Below are positions 7,050-15,077 of a stretch of 64,000 bases of DNA, piece by piece; the stretch's first letter is position 1, and each line of letters starts with the position of its first letter. The notes under the pieces were generated by a model that saw only the letters and a program-made list of their open reading frames with translations, was not told the DNA's origin and searched no databases. The stretch is taken from NCBI RefSeq assembly GCF_008042035.1, contig NZ_RDBL01000013.1, positions 1,145,540 to 1,209,539 on the forward strand, in the 5' to 3' direction. This DNA is from Streptomyces sp. col6 (GTDB lineage: Bacteria > Actinomycetota > Actinomycetes > Streptomycetales > Streptomycetaceae). The position numbers and the translations under genes are program-made.

Positions 7050-8378
7050 TCACGGCCTGAAGTTGCGGCTCAGACCCTGCCACACGTCGTCGTAGCCGTG
7101 CTGCAGATGGTCCGCCGTCGCCGCCTGCGCGGTCGTGATGACCGGCCAGCGCGTCTCGAACATGAAGGCCAGGCCGTCGTCGATCCTCTGCGGCTTCAGC
7201 TCGGCCGCGCTGGCCCGGTCGAAGGTCTCCCGGTCCGGGCCGTGCGCGGACATCATGGTGTGCAGCGAGCCGCCGCCGGGCACGAAGCCGCCCTTTCCGG
7301 CCGTCTTCGCGTCGTACGCGCCCTCGATCAGGCCCATGTACTCGCTCATCACGTTGCGGTGGAAGTACGGCGGGCGGAAGGTGTCCTCACCGACCAGCCA
7401 GCGCGGCGCGAACACCACGAAGTCGACCCCGGCCAGGCCCGGTGTGTCCGACGGTGAGGTCAGCACCGTGAAGATCGACGGGTCCGGGTGGTCGTAGCTG
7501 ATCGAGCCGATGACGTTGAAACGGTGCAGGTCGTAGACGTACGGGGTGTGGTTGCCGTGCCAGGCGACGACATCGAGCGGGGAGTGGTCGTAGGTCGCGG
7601 CCCAGAGGTTGCCGCAGTACTTGTTGATCACCTCGACCGGCCGCTCCACGTCCTCGTACGCGGCGACCGGGGCCAGGAAGTCCCGTGCGTTGGCCAGGCC
7701 GTTGGCGCCGATCGGGCCGAGGTCCGGGAGGACGAAGGGGCGGCCGTAGTTCTCGCAGACGTACCCGCGCGCGGTCCCGTCCAGCAGCTCGACGCGGAAG
7801 CGGACGCCGCGCGGGATCAGGGCGACATGGCCGGGCTCGGCGCGCAGCAGGCCCAGTTCGGTGCGCAGGAGGAGCCCGCCGTGCTGGGGGACGATCAGCA
7901 GCTCGCCGTCGCTGTCGCTGAACACCCGGTCCGTCATGGACGTGTCGGCGTGGTACAGGTGCACGGCCATGCCGCTGCGCTGCGCCGCGTCGCCGTTGCC
8001 GCCCAGGGTCCAGAGGCCGGAGACGAAGTCCGTGCCGGGCAGGGGGTCCGGGAGCGGGTCCCAGCGCAGCCGGTTCGGGTCGGGCACGGTCTCGGTGAAC
8101 GGGGCGGTGCGCAGCGCGGCGTTGCCGATGCGGACGAACGGGGGGTGGGCCGCCGAGGGGCGGATGCGGTAGAGCCAGCTGCGGTGGTTGTGGGCGCGCG
8201 GCTCGGTGAACGCCGAACCGCTCAGCTGCTCCGCGTACAGCCCCAGCGGGGCGCGCTGCGGGGAGTTGCGGCCGTGCGGGAGCGCTCCCGGCACTGCCTC
8301 CGAGCTGTGCTCGTTGCCGAACCCGGAGGAGTACTCAAGCCCCTCCGCCGTCTTCCTCGCCTGCTCTTTGCCGCCCAT
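7050..8378 (-). CDS. hmgA: Homogentisate 1,2-dioxygenase
   Basis: 442 residues, normal for the family. The enzyme opens the aromatic ring of homogentisate to maleylacetoacetate in tyrosine/phenylalanine catabolism; loss in actinomycetes gives brown pyomelanin. Visible landmarks are EYSSGFGNEHSSEA at the N-terminus, the iron-ligand segment PPYFHRNVMSEYMG (His and Glu) and GGGSLHTMMSAHGPD with the third ligand His. The start at 8378 is chosen because GGGAG lies about seven bases upstream; the frame extends 11 codons further without such support. Cotranscribed with a HutC-type regulator. Maleylacetoacetate isomerase and fumarylacetoacetase are not in this window. Confidence 0.95.
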   Translation of the reverse strand: MGGKEQARKTAEGLEYSSGFGNEHSSEAVPGALPHGRNSPQRAPLGLYAEQLSGSAFTEPRAHNHRSWLYRIRPSAAHPPFVRIGNAALRTAPFTETVPDPNRLRWDPLPDPLPGTDFVSGLWTLGGNGDAAQRSGMAVHLYHADTSMTDRVFSDSDGELLIVPQHGGLLLRTELGLLRAEPGHVALIPRGVRFRVELLDGTARGYVCENYGRPFVLPDLGPIGANGLANARDFLAPVAAYEDVERPVEVINKYCGNLWAATYDHSPLDVVAWHGNHTPYVYDLHRFNVIGSISYDHPDPSIFTVLTSPSDTPGLAGVDFVVFAPRWLVGEDTFRPPYFHRNVMSEYMGLIEGAYDAKTAGKGGFVPGGGSLHTMMSAHGPDRETFDRASAAELKPQRIDDGLAFMFETRWPVITTAQAATADHLQHGYDDVWQGLSRNFRP

Positions 8379-8397
8379 GTGCGCTCCCGTCCGAAGG

Positions 8398-8421
8398 AAT
8401 CCTATGCACAACCGTAGGAAT
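8398..8421 (-). promoter_or_regulatory. Candidate hmgA promoter and operator
   Basis: TCCTA (8400-8404) and TAGGA (8415-8419) form an inverted repeat with a 10-bp spacer. On the - strand TAGGAT at 8403-8398 is a plausible -10 for hmgA, so a bound protein would cover the promoter. The HutC-type regulator in the operon is the natural candidate. Confidence 0.4.
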
Positions 8422-8497
8422 GGAAGCGGGGCGAGTCAACGGCATTCGTCGTGCAGAAGGGGTTCAAAAAGCTGAACAATGCTCTACTCTCCGCCAC

Positions 8498-10666
8498 ATG
8501 TCGTGGACACGAAGACTTCTGGTGGTCCTGGCGGCGCTCGTCGCCGCCCTTCTCGCGGCCCCCGCCGCCCAGGCGCACGAGGAACGGCCGGTCACCCTGC
8601 CCGACGGCACCGGCAGCGTCCCCGTGTACCGCACCGGAGAGCCCGATCTCCTGGTCTGCAAGACCGACCGGGCCGACTTCGAGCGCCGGATCTCCGGATT
8701 CCCGGCCGCCCTGAAGGCCAGGAACCTGACGCTCTTCGAACGGTGCCGGAAGTCCGGCTACCGCCACCTCCAGCAGGCGGTCGACGCGGTCACGGGACCC
8801 GGGAAGAACATCGCGATCCTGCCCGGCCTCTACGAGGAGGAGCCGTCGCTGCCGAAGCCCACCGGCGCGTGCACCCGGCTGAAGGCCCCCGACTCGCAGC
8901 TCGGCTACCAGATTCTCAGCTACGCCCAGCAGGCGAAGTGCCCGCACAACCAGAACCTGGTGGCGATCCTCGGCAAGAAGGACCTCCAGATCGAGGGCAC
9001 CGGCGCGGCGCGCACGGACGTCGTCATCGACGCCAAGTACCGCAAGCTCAACGCGATCCGCTCGGACAAGTCCGACGGGATCTACTTCAAGAACTTCACC
9101 GCCCAGCGCACCACCTTCAACTCGCTCTACGTCCTGGCCCAGGACGGCTTCGTCATCGACGACGTCCTGACCCGCTGGAACGACGAGTACGGCTTCCTGA
9201 CCTTCGCCAGCGACCACGGGCTGTACAAGAACTGCGAGTCCTACGGCAACGGCGACTCCGGCATCTACCCGGGCAGCGCCTCCGACATCAACGACGGCTA
9301 CGGCTACGACGTCCCGCGCTACTCGATCGAGATCACCGGCTGCCACAGCCACCACAGCATGGTCGGCTACTCCGGCACCGCCGGCGACTCCGTCTACGTC
9401 CACGACAACGAGTTCGACCACAACATGGGCGGCGCCTCGATGGACAGCGCCTTCCCCGGCCACCCCGGACTCCCGCAGAACCACGCCCGCTTCGAACGCA
9501 ACCTGATCCACGACAACAACGCCGACTACTACCGCTACGTCGCCGACGGCACCTGCGCCAAGCCGCCCGCCGAGCGGGGGTACGAGGACGGGGTGGTCTG
9601 CCCGCAGATCTCCATGCCCCCGGGCACCGGCATCATCACCGCCGGCGGCAACTGGAACCGCTACGAGGACAACTGGATCTACGGCCAGAACCGCGCCGCC
9701 TTCTTCCTGAGCGCCGTCCCCGCCTTCATCCGCGGCGAGAACGCCCTCGGCAAGCAGACCGACACCTCGCACCACAACCGCTACGCCGGCAACCACCTCG
9801 GCAAGGACAGGAACGGCAAGGCGCGGCCCAACGGCACCGACGTCTGGTGGGACGGCCAGGGCGACGGCAACTGCTGGCAGTCCGACACCGGCGCCTCCAC
9901 CCCGCGCTCCCTGCCCGCCTGCGGCGAGAAGCGGGGCGTGGTCTCCGGCAGCACCGACCGGCTCGTCGGCGAACCCGTCAAGCTCGCCCAGCTGCTGGTC
10001 TGCGCCGACTACGACGCACGGGCCCGCAGGCTGCCGGCCGGCTGCGACTGGTACGGGGCACGCGGTATCGAACGCGTCGAGGTCCAGGCCGCCCTGGGCA
10101 TCGCCGTGGTCCTCGTGCTCGTCGGCGGGGTGCTGTGGTGGCGGCGGCTGCGGGACAGCCGGCTCGCGAGCGTCGCGTCCGTCATCGGCCTCATCGGCCT
10201 CGGCCTGGACGTCGCCGGATCGACGATGGGCCTCGCCGCCACCTATGTGCCCGCCCTCGCGCTGCTGCTGACCGGGCTCTGGTGGACCGGCATCGGCCTG
10301 GCTCTGCGCCCGGCGCGCCCGGTGTTCGGCTGGGTGACCGTGGTGCTGGGCGCGCTGACGCTGCTCGACGCGCTGGACAAGGCCGTGTTCATGATCCCGT
10401 GGATCCCGCTGAGTCCGGCCTGGGTACGCGGGCTGCTCGGCCTGGTCTGGGTCGTCTGGGCCGTCGTGGCCGCCGCCCGGCACGGGGAGCGGGGCACGGA
10501 GGGCGCCGGGGGCGCCGGCGACAGGGGGCCGGACGGCGCGGCGGCGCCGGAGCCCGCGCCCGCCGCCGCTCCTTCCGTACCGGCGCCCGCCGCCGCTCCT
10601 TCCGTGCCGGCGCCCGCCGCGAAGACCGACGCCACCGCACCGGAACCGGAAGGCGACCCCTCATGA
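8498..10666 (+). CDS. Secreted beta-helix protein with C-terminal membrane domain
   Basis: 722 residues. A signal peptide (RRLLVVLAALVAALLAAPAAQAH) precedes an extracytoplasmic right-handed parallel beta-helix at about residues 100-460. Typical rungs are GIYFKNFTAQRTTFNSLYVLAQDGFVIDDV, GLYKNCESYGNGDSGIYPG and SVYVHDNEFDHNMGGASMD, of the PbH1/NosD type. After residue ~525 come about five membrane helices, then a Pro/Ala-rich tail with a 27-bp direct repeat (APAAAPSVP twice, DNA 10557-10610). NosD-type helices are known from copper-site maturation, others bind or cut carbohydrate; nothing here fixes the substrate. The stop overlaps the next start by ATGA. Confidence 0.8.
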   Translation: MSWTRRLLVVLAALVAALLAAPAAQAHEERPVTLPDGTGSVPVYRTGEPDLLVCKTDRADFERRISGFPAALKARNLTLFERCRKSGYRHLQQAVDAVTGPGKNIAILPGLYEEEPSLPKPTGACTRLKAPDSQLGYQILSYAQQAKCPHNQNLVAILGKKDLQIEGTGAARTDVVIDAKYRKLNAIRSDKSDGIYFKNFTAQRTTFNSLYVLAQDGFVIDDVLTRWNDEYGFLTFASDHGLYKNCESYGNGDSGIYPGSASDINDGYGYDVPRYSIEITGCHSHHSMVGYSGTAGDSVYVHDNEFDHNMGGASMDSAFPGHPGLPQNHARFERNLIHDNNADYYRYVADGTCAKPPAERGYEDGVVCPQISMPPGTGIITAGGNWNRYEDNWIYGQNRAAFFLSAVPAFIRGENALGKQTDTSHHNRYAGNHLGKDRNGKARPNGTDVWWDGQGDGNCWQSDTGASTPRSLPACGEKRGVVSGSTDRLVGEPVKLAQLLVCADYDARARRLPAGCDWYGARGIERVEVQAALGIAVVLVLVGGVLWWRRLRDSRLASVASVIGLIGLGLDVAGSTMGLAATYVPALALLLTGLWWTGIGLALRPARPVFGWVTVVLGALTLLDALDKAVFMIPWIPLSPAWVRGLLGLVWVVWAVVAAARHGERGTEGAGGAGDRGPDGAAAPEPAPAAAPSVPAPAAAPSVPAPAAKTDATAPEPEGDPS

Positions 10667-11475
10667 ACCGCGCCCGCCCCGCCCGTACCGCCCTCGCCCT
10701 GTTCACCGCCGCCGTCCTCGCCCTCGGCGCGGGCGCCTGCGGGGGCAGGGCCACCACCCACCACAAGCCCGGTACCAGCCATGCCGAGGACACCGGCAGC
10801 AACGGCCGCCTCCTGAAGGCCGACGACGGCAACGGCCACCGGCTCCGCCAGGTCGACGCCGACGGTGCGCCCGGGGTGAGCGTCGCCGTCCGGCCCGACT
10901 CGGAGGACGGCTGGAACGTCCACCTCACCGTGCGCGCCTTCCGGTTCACCCCGGACAGCGTGGGCGGCGCCGCGCTCGCCGGACGCGGCCACGCCCAGCT
11001 CTTCCTGGACGGCCACCCGCTGGCCCGGGTCTACGGCGCCTGGTTCCACCTCCCCACGTCGCTGCTCCGGGCGGCCGGGGGCGGCACCCGGCTCACCGCC
11101 GGGCTGTACGCCGACGACCACACCGCCTGGGCCGTCGGCTCCACCCCGGTCAGGGCCGCCGCCACGCTCACCGAGGCCGCCGCGAGCGCCGGAGCGGAGC
11201 AGCCCGACGAGAACACCACCACCGTCGGCATCACCCTCAAGGGAGGCAAGGTCAGCCCGCCCCCGGGCCGCACCGAGATCAAGAAGGGCCGCACCGTGCG
11301 CCTGCGGGTGCGCAGCGACCGCGACGACACCCTGCACGTCCACGGCTACGACAAGGAGGCGGAGCTGCCCGCCGGGCGGACCGTCACGGTCACCTTCACC
11401 GCCGACCGCACCGGCCTCTTCGAGGTCGAGACCCATGAGTCGGACCTGCTGCTGACCCAGCTCGCCGTCCGGTGA
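10663..11475 (+). CDS. Cupredoxin-like lipoprotein
   Basis: 270 residues. An N-terminal signal ends in a lipobox-like ALGAGACGG, suggesting lipid attachment at the Cys and an extracytoplasmic location. The C-terminal ~80 residues (GGKVSPPPGRTEIKKGRTVRLRVRSDRDDTLHVHGYDKE ... FEVETHESDLLLTQLAV) look like a cupredoxin fold. Possible metal ligands are the His residues in LHVHG and ETHES, but the Cys and Met ligands of classical blue copper sites are missing, so metal binding is uncertain. It overlaps both neighbours by four bases (ATGA upstream, GTGA downstream), implying a fixed production ratio and a joint function with the beta-helix and membrane proteins. Confidence 0.7.
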   Translation: MNRARPARTALALFTAAVLALGAGACGGRATTHHKPGTSHAEDTGSNGRLLKADDGNGHRLRQVDADGAPGVSVAVRPDSEDGWNVHLTVRAFRFTPDSVGGAALAGRGHAQLFLDGHPLARVYGAWFHLPTSLLRAAGGGTRLTAGLYADDHTAWAVGSTPVRAAATLTEAAASAGAEQPDENTTTVGITLKGGKVSPPPGRTEIKKGRTVRLRVRSDRDDTLHVHGYDKEAELPAGRTVTVTFTADRTGLFEVETHESDLLLTQLAVR

Positions 11476-12782
11476 CGGGCACCCCCGCCCCCGGTGCCGT
11501 GCGCGTCCTCGCCCACGGCATCGGGGCCCAGCACGATCTGCCGCTCTCGCCGTTCTACGCGTTCGCGGGGGCCTTCGCCGCGCTCTTCGTCTCGTTCCTG
11601 GCACTCGGCCTGCTCTGGTCGGACTCGCGGTTCACGGGCGAGCGCGCGGGCCGCCCGCTGCCGGCCGCCGTCCGGCGCGCGGCCGACGCCCGCGCCACCC
11701 GGGTCACCGCCCACGCGCTCGGCCTGGCCGCCGCGCTGTTCGTCGTGCTGTGGCTGCTCCTCGGGCCCGCCGGCCCGGACCGCAACCCGGCGCCCGGCGC
11801 GGTCTACGTCCTCCTGTGGGTCGGGCTCGTCCCCGCGTCCCTGCTCCTCGGGCCCGTCTGGCGCCTGCTCAACCCGCTGCGCACCCTGCACCTCCTCGCA
11901 TGCCGGGTGTCCGGACGCGACCCGGAGACCGGCCGCTCCCTCCCCGTACAGCTGGGGGTGTGGCCCGCGGCTGCGGGACTCCTCGCGTTCACCTGGCTCG
12001 AACTCGTCGCGCCCGATCCCGCCTCGCCCACCGCCCTGCTGGTGTTCCTCGGTGTCTACGCGGCCGTCCACCTGACGGGCGCGGCGGTGTACGGCGCCCA
12101 CTGGTTCGACCACGCCGACGCCTTCGAGGTGTACTCCGGCCTGCTCGCCCGCCTCTCACCCCTCGGCCGCCGCCCCGCCGACGGACGGCTCGTCGTCCGC
12201 TCCCCGTTCAACGGGCTCGACGCCACGCCCCGGCTCCCCGGACTCGTGGCCACCGTCTGCGTGATGCTCGGCTCCACCGCGTACGACGGCTTCTCCGACG
12301 CGCCGCGCTGGATCACCACCGTGCAGACCTCCGCACTCGGCCGTACCACCACCGCCACCCTCGGACTCCTCGCCGCCGTCGCCCTCGTGGCCACCCTGTA
12401 CGCGCTCTGCGCCGGCGCCACCCGGCTGGTCTGCGGCGGCCTGCCCCACCCGCTCACCGCGTTCGCCCACTCCCTGGTGCCCATCGCCCTCGGCTACCTC
12501 GTCGCCCACTACTTCACGCTCTTCGCCACCGAAGGCCCGCACACCCTGGCACTGGCGTCCGGCGCCGACCGCCCCGCCGTGCCCGAACCGCCCCTGGGGC
12601 CCGGCGGCGTCGCCACCCTCCAGGTCGTCGCGATCGTCACCGGACACGTCCTCGGGGTCATCGCCGCGCACGACAGGTCCGTACGGCTCATGCCGCCCCG
12701 GCGCGCCGTCATCGGCCAACTCCCGCTGCTCGTCCTGATGATCGCGTACACGGTGGGAGGTCTCGCGCTGCTCATCGCCTAG
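11472..12782 (+). CDS. Polytopic membrane protein of the beta-helix/cupredoxin operon
   Basis: 436 residues, strongly hydrophobic, with roughly 10 predicted membrane helices. No transporter family is recognised. Possible functional polar residues within or near helices are AHGIGAQHDLPL near the N-terminus, YGAHWFDHADAFEVY in the middle and LVAHYFTLFATEG late in the protein; clustered His residues would suit metal or heme handling, which is inference only. GTG start at 11472 inside the stop of the lipoprotein gene. The stop codon lies in a hairpin terminator, so this is the last gene of the operon. Confidence 0.75.
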   Translation: MTGTPAPGAVRVLAHGIGAQHDLPLSPFYAFAGAFAALFVSFLALGLLWSDSRFTGERAGRPLPAAVRRAADARATRVTAHALGLAAALFVVLWLLLGPAGPDRNPAPGAVYVLLWVGLVPASLLLGPVWRLLNPLRTLHLLACRVSGRDPETGRSLPVQLGVWPAAAGLLAFTWLELVAPDPASPTALLVFLGVYAAVHLTGAAVYGAHWFDHADAFEVYSGLLARLSPLGRRPADGRLVVRSPFNGLDATPRLPGLVATVCVMLGSTAYDGFSDAPRWITTVQTSALGRTTTATLGLLAAVALVATLYALCAGATRLVCGGLPHPLTAFAHSLVPIALGYLVAHYFTLFATEGPHTLALASGADRPAVPEPPLGPGGVATLQVVAIVTGHVLGVIAAHDRSVRLMPPRRAVIGQLPLLVLMIAYTVGGLALLIA

Positions 12783-12799
12783 GGCCTGCCGGCCCTAGG
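12778..12799 (+). terminator. Hairpin terminator of the envelope operon
   Basis: CCTAGGGCC (12778-12786) pairs perfectly with GGCCCTAGG (12791-12799) around TGCC. The stop codon TAG of the membrane protein is inside the left arm. Confidence 0.75.
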
Positions 12800-12840
12800 G
12801 CGGCCCACCCCCGCCGTCCGCCGAGGAGGACCACGGCATC

Positions 12841-13461
12841 ATGGAAGGCGTGCCCCACGCGAACACGAACCTCCGCCGCACCCCGGTGCAGCAGCGCAGC
12901 GCCGAACGCCTCGCCCGCATTCTCGACGCCTGCGCCGAACTCCTCGACGAGACCGGCTACGAGCAGCTGTCCACCCGGGCGGTGGCCGCACGCGCCGGGG
13001 TGCCCATCGGTTCCGTCTACCGCTTCTTCTCCAACAAGCGGTCCCTCGCCGACGCGCTGGCCCGGCGCAACCTGGACAGCTACGCCGAACGCATCACCGC
13101 CCGCCTGACCTCCATCGAACCGGCCGACTGGCGCGGCGCGATCGACGCCGTGCTCGACGAGTACCTGGCGATGAAGCGCTCCGTGCCCGGCTTCGCCCTC
13201 GTCGACTTCGGCGCCCCCGCCCCCGACGAGGACCCGGCCGACGACGCCAACCAGCGGGTCGCGGGCCGGCTCACCGAACTGCTCGCGGGACAACTGGGCC
13301 GGGAGGCCGACGAGGACCTGCTGCGCGCCATCCTCGTCTGCGTGGAGGCGGCCGACGCGCTGCTCAAACTCGCCTTCCGCACCGATCCGTCCGGCGACCC
13401 CGCGATCGTCACCGAGACCCGCGTACTCATCCACGCCTACCTCGCGCGAAGGCTCGACTGA
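12841..13461 (+). CDS. TetR-family transcriptional regulator
   Basis: 206 residues. TetR HTH at about residues 15-62 (QRSAERLARILDACAELLDETGYEQLSTRAVAARAGVPIGSVYRFFSNKRSLADALA, with the SVYRFFSNK recognition-helix end) and a C-terminal TetR_C domain (WRGAIDAVLDEYLAMKRSVPGFALVDFGAP...). GAGGAGG lies at 12823-12829, 11 bases before the ATG; an in-frame GTG at 12850 is an alternative start. It follows the terminator of the envelope operon, so it is probably transcribed on its own; its target is unknown. Confidence 0.87.
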   Translation: MEGVPHANTNLRRTPVQQRSAERLARILDACAELLDETGYEQLSTRAVAARAGVPIGSVYRFFSNKRSLADALARRNLDSYAERITARLTSIEPADWRGAIDAVLDEYLAMKRSVPGFALVDFGAPAPDEDPADDANQRVAGRLTELLAGQLGREADEDLLRAILVCVEAADALLKLAFRTDPSGDPAIVTETRVLIHAYLARRLD

Positions 13462-13598
13462 TCACCCCGAAGCTGTGAACCGCCCCCTGCCGTACCCAAC
13501 TTTGCGCGAGTCATTCCCTCACCGGGCGTAGTGGGTTAATTTCAGGCCACTGCTGCCGCTCCCCACCGCTCCCTGACCATCCCTCCCGGGCGGAACAC

Positions 13599-14957
13599 AT
13601 GACTCGCGCCATCACTCTGCACAACGTCAGCAAGGCGTACGGACGGTCCCCGCGCGCCGTCGACCGTCTCTCGCTCTCCATCGACCCGGGGGAGTTCGTC
13701 GTCCTGCTGGGCCCCTCCGGGTGCGGCAAATCGACCGTGCTCCGCATGATCGCCGGCCTGGAGAACACCACCGAGGGCGAGGTGCTGCTCGACGGTGAAC
13801 CGGCCAACCACCTCACCCCGCGCGAACGCGGGATGGCCATGGTCTTCCAGAACTTCGCGCTCTACCCGACCATGACCAACCGGGCCAACATCGGCTTCCC
13901 GCTGAAGCTGGAGAACCCGCGCCAGGACCACAACGAGCGCATCGAGAACACCGCCAGGATGCTCGGGATCGAGCGCATCCTCGACCGCCTCCCCGGTCAG
14001 CTCTCCGGCGGCGAGCGCCAGCGGGTCGCCATGGGACGGGCGATCTCGCGCCAGCCGTCCGCCTTCCTCATGGACGAGCCGCTCTCCAACCTCGACGCGA
14101 AGCTCCGCAACCACCTGCGCGCCGAGATAGCCCAGCTCACCAAGGAACTCGGCGTCACCACCGTCTACGTGACCCACGACCAGGCCGAGGCCATGTCGCT
14201 CGGCCACCGGGTCGCCGTGATGCGCGGTGGCGTCCTCCAGCAGGTCAGCCCGCCGCGCGAGGTGTACGCCCTGCCGGAGAACGTGTTCGTCGCCGCGTTC
14301 ATCGGAACCCCGAGGATCAACCTCCTCCAGGCCGTCGTGCACGCGCCCCTGGAGGGCCGGATGTCGATCGACCTGGGCCGCCAGCGTCTCCCGCTGCCCG
14401 AACCGCTCAGCCCCGACCACCAGTTGCTGCGCATCCAGCAGGGCCGCCCGGTCATCGTGGGCCTGCGCTCGGAGGCGGTCCGGATCGCCCCGCCCAGCCA
14501 GGCCCGGCCGGGCGAGGTCGCGCTCAGCGGGATCGTCGAGCACGTCGAGTACCAGGGCCACGAGGCGCTGGTCCACCTCAACACCGGCTCACGGCCCGCC
14601 GTGGTCCCGGAGCTGGAATCGGCCCGCGCCGACCGCGCCTCCGTGCGCAGGCGGCGCGGCGGCCAGGGCGGTACGGGGGTGCTGGAGCGGATCAAGGAGC
14701 GCGCCACCTCCTACGTCGGCGGCTCCGTCGCCGTACTGGAGGCGCCGGAGAGCGACGACCTGCCGGCGGGTGTGCACAGCCCGGACCGCCCCGCCGTCAC
14801 CGCCAGCGACCTCGTCGTCCGGACCGGGCCCGACATGATGCTGCGCACCGGCGGCCAGGTGCCGCTCCTGGTCGACCTGGCGCACCTGTACGTCTTCGAC
14901 CACCAGGGCCGCCGCATCTGCCCGCTGCCGAAGGACGTCCCCGGCCTGGACATGTAG
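13599..14957 (+). CDS. ABC transporter ATP-binding protein (MsiK/UgpC type)
   Basis: 452 residues. Walker A GPSGCGKST at residues 38-46, Q-loop FQNFALYPTM, signature LSGGERQRVAMGRA, Walker B AFLMDEPLSNLD and H-loop YVTHDQAEAMSLG, followed by an OB-type regulatory domain (GLRSEAVRI...GIVEHVEYQGHEALVHL). This architecture drives carbohydrate importers. It is longer than usual (~375) because of a ~60-residue insertion with SVRRRRGGQGGTG and a region up to SDLVVRTGPDMMLRTGG. No permease or binding-protein gene is adjacent, so it may serve several sugar permeases in trans, as MsiK does in Streptomyces. Confidence 0.9.
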   Translation: MTRAITLHNVSKAYGRSPRAVDRLSLSIDPGEFVVLLGPSGCGKSTVLRMIAGLENTTEGEVLLDGEPANHLTPRERGMAMVFQNFALYPTMTNRANIGFPLKLENPRQDHNERIENTARMLGIERILDRLPGQLSGGERQRVAMGRAISRQPSAFLMDEPLSNLDAKLRNHLRAEIAQLTKELGVTTVYVTHDQAEAMSLGHRVAVMRGGVLQQVSPPREVYALPENVFVAAFIGTPRINLLQAVVHAPLEGRMSIDLGRQRLPLPEPLSPDHQLLRIQQGRPVIVGLRSEAVRIAPPSQARPGEVALSGIVEHVEYQGHEALVHLNTGSRPAVVPELESARADRASVRRRRGGQGGTGVLERIKERATSYVGGSVAVLEAPESDDLPAGVHSPDRPAVTASDLVVRTGPDMMLRTGGQVPLLVDLAHLYVFDHQGRRICPLPKDVPGLDM

Positions 14958-15012
14958 GACGGTGCCGGGCACGGCACGTGACGGGGGTCTCCGGACAGTC
15001 CCTGGCGCCCGA

Positions 15013-15031
15013 AAACTAACAGCGCTAGTTT
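15013..15031. promoter_or_regulatory. TetR operator upstream of the ALDH-ADH operon
   Basis: AAACTAACAGCGCTAGTTT is an imperfect palindrome (AAACTA-N-C-N3-G-N-TAGTTT) 47 bp before the ALDH start. A near-identical site (19364-19382) lies between the divergent TetR and acyl-CoA dehydrogenase genes, so the TetR protein encoded at 18688-19335 probably binds both. Confidence 0.7.
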
Positions 15032-15077
15032 GGGCTGCGGACGATCCCGTCCGTCACCGTGCCCGGGAGGAACAGCG

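Noticed and set aside
8479..11475. A 998-codon + strand frame
   Set aside because: Its first ~725 codons are an Arg/Pro-rich shadow of the beta-helix gene. Only 10663-11475 is real, the lipoprotein.
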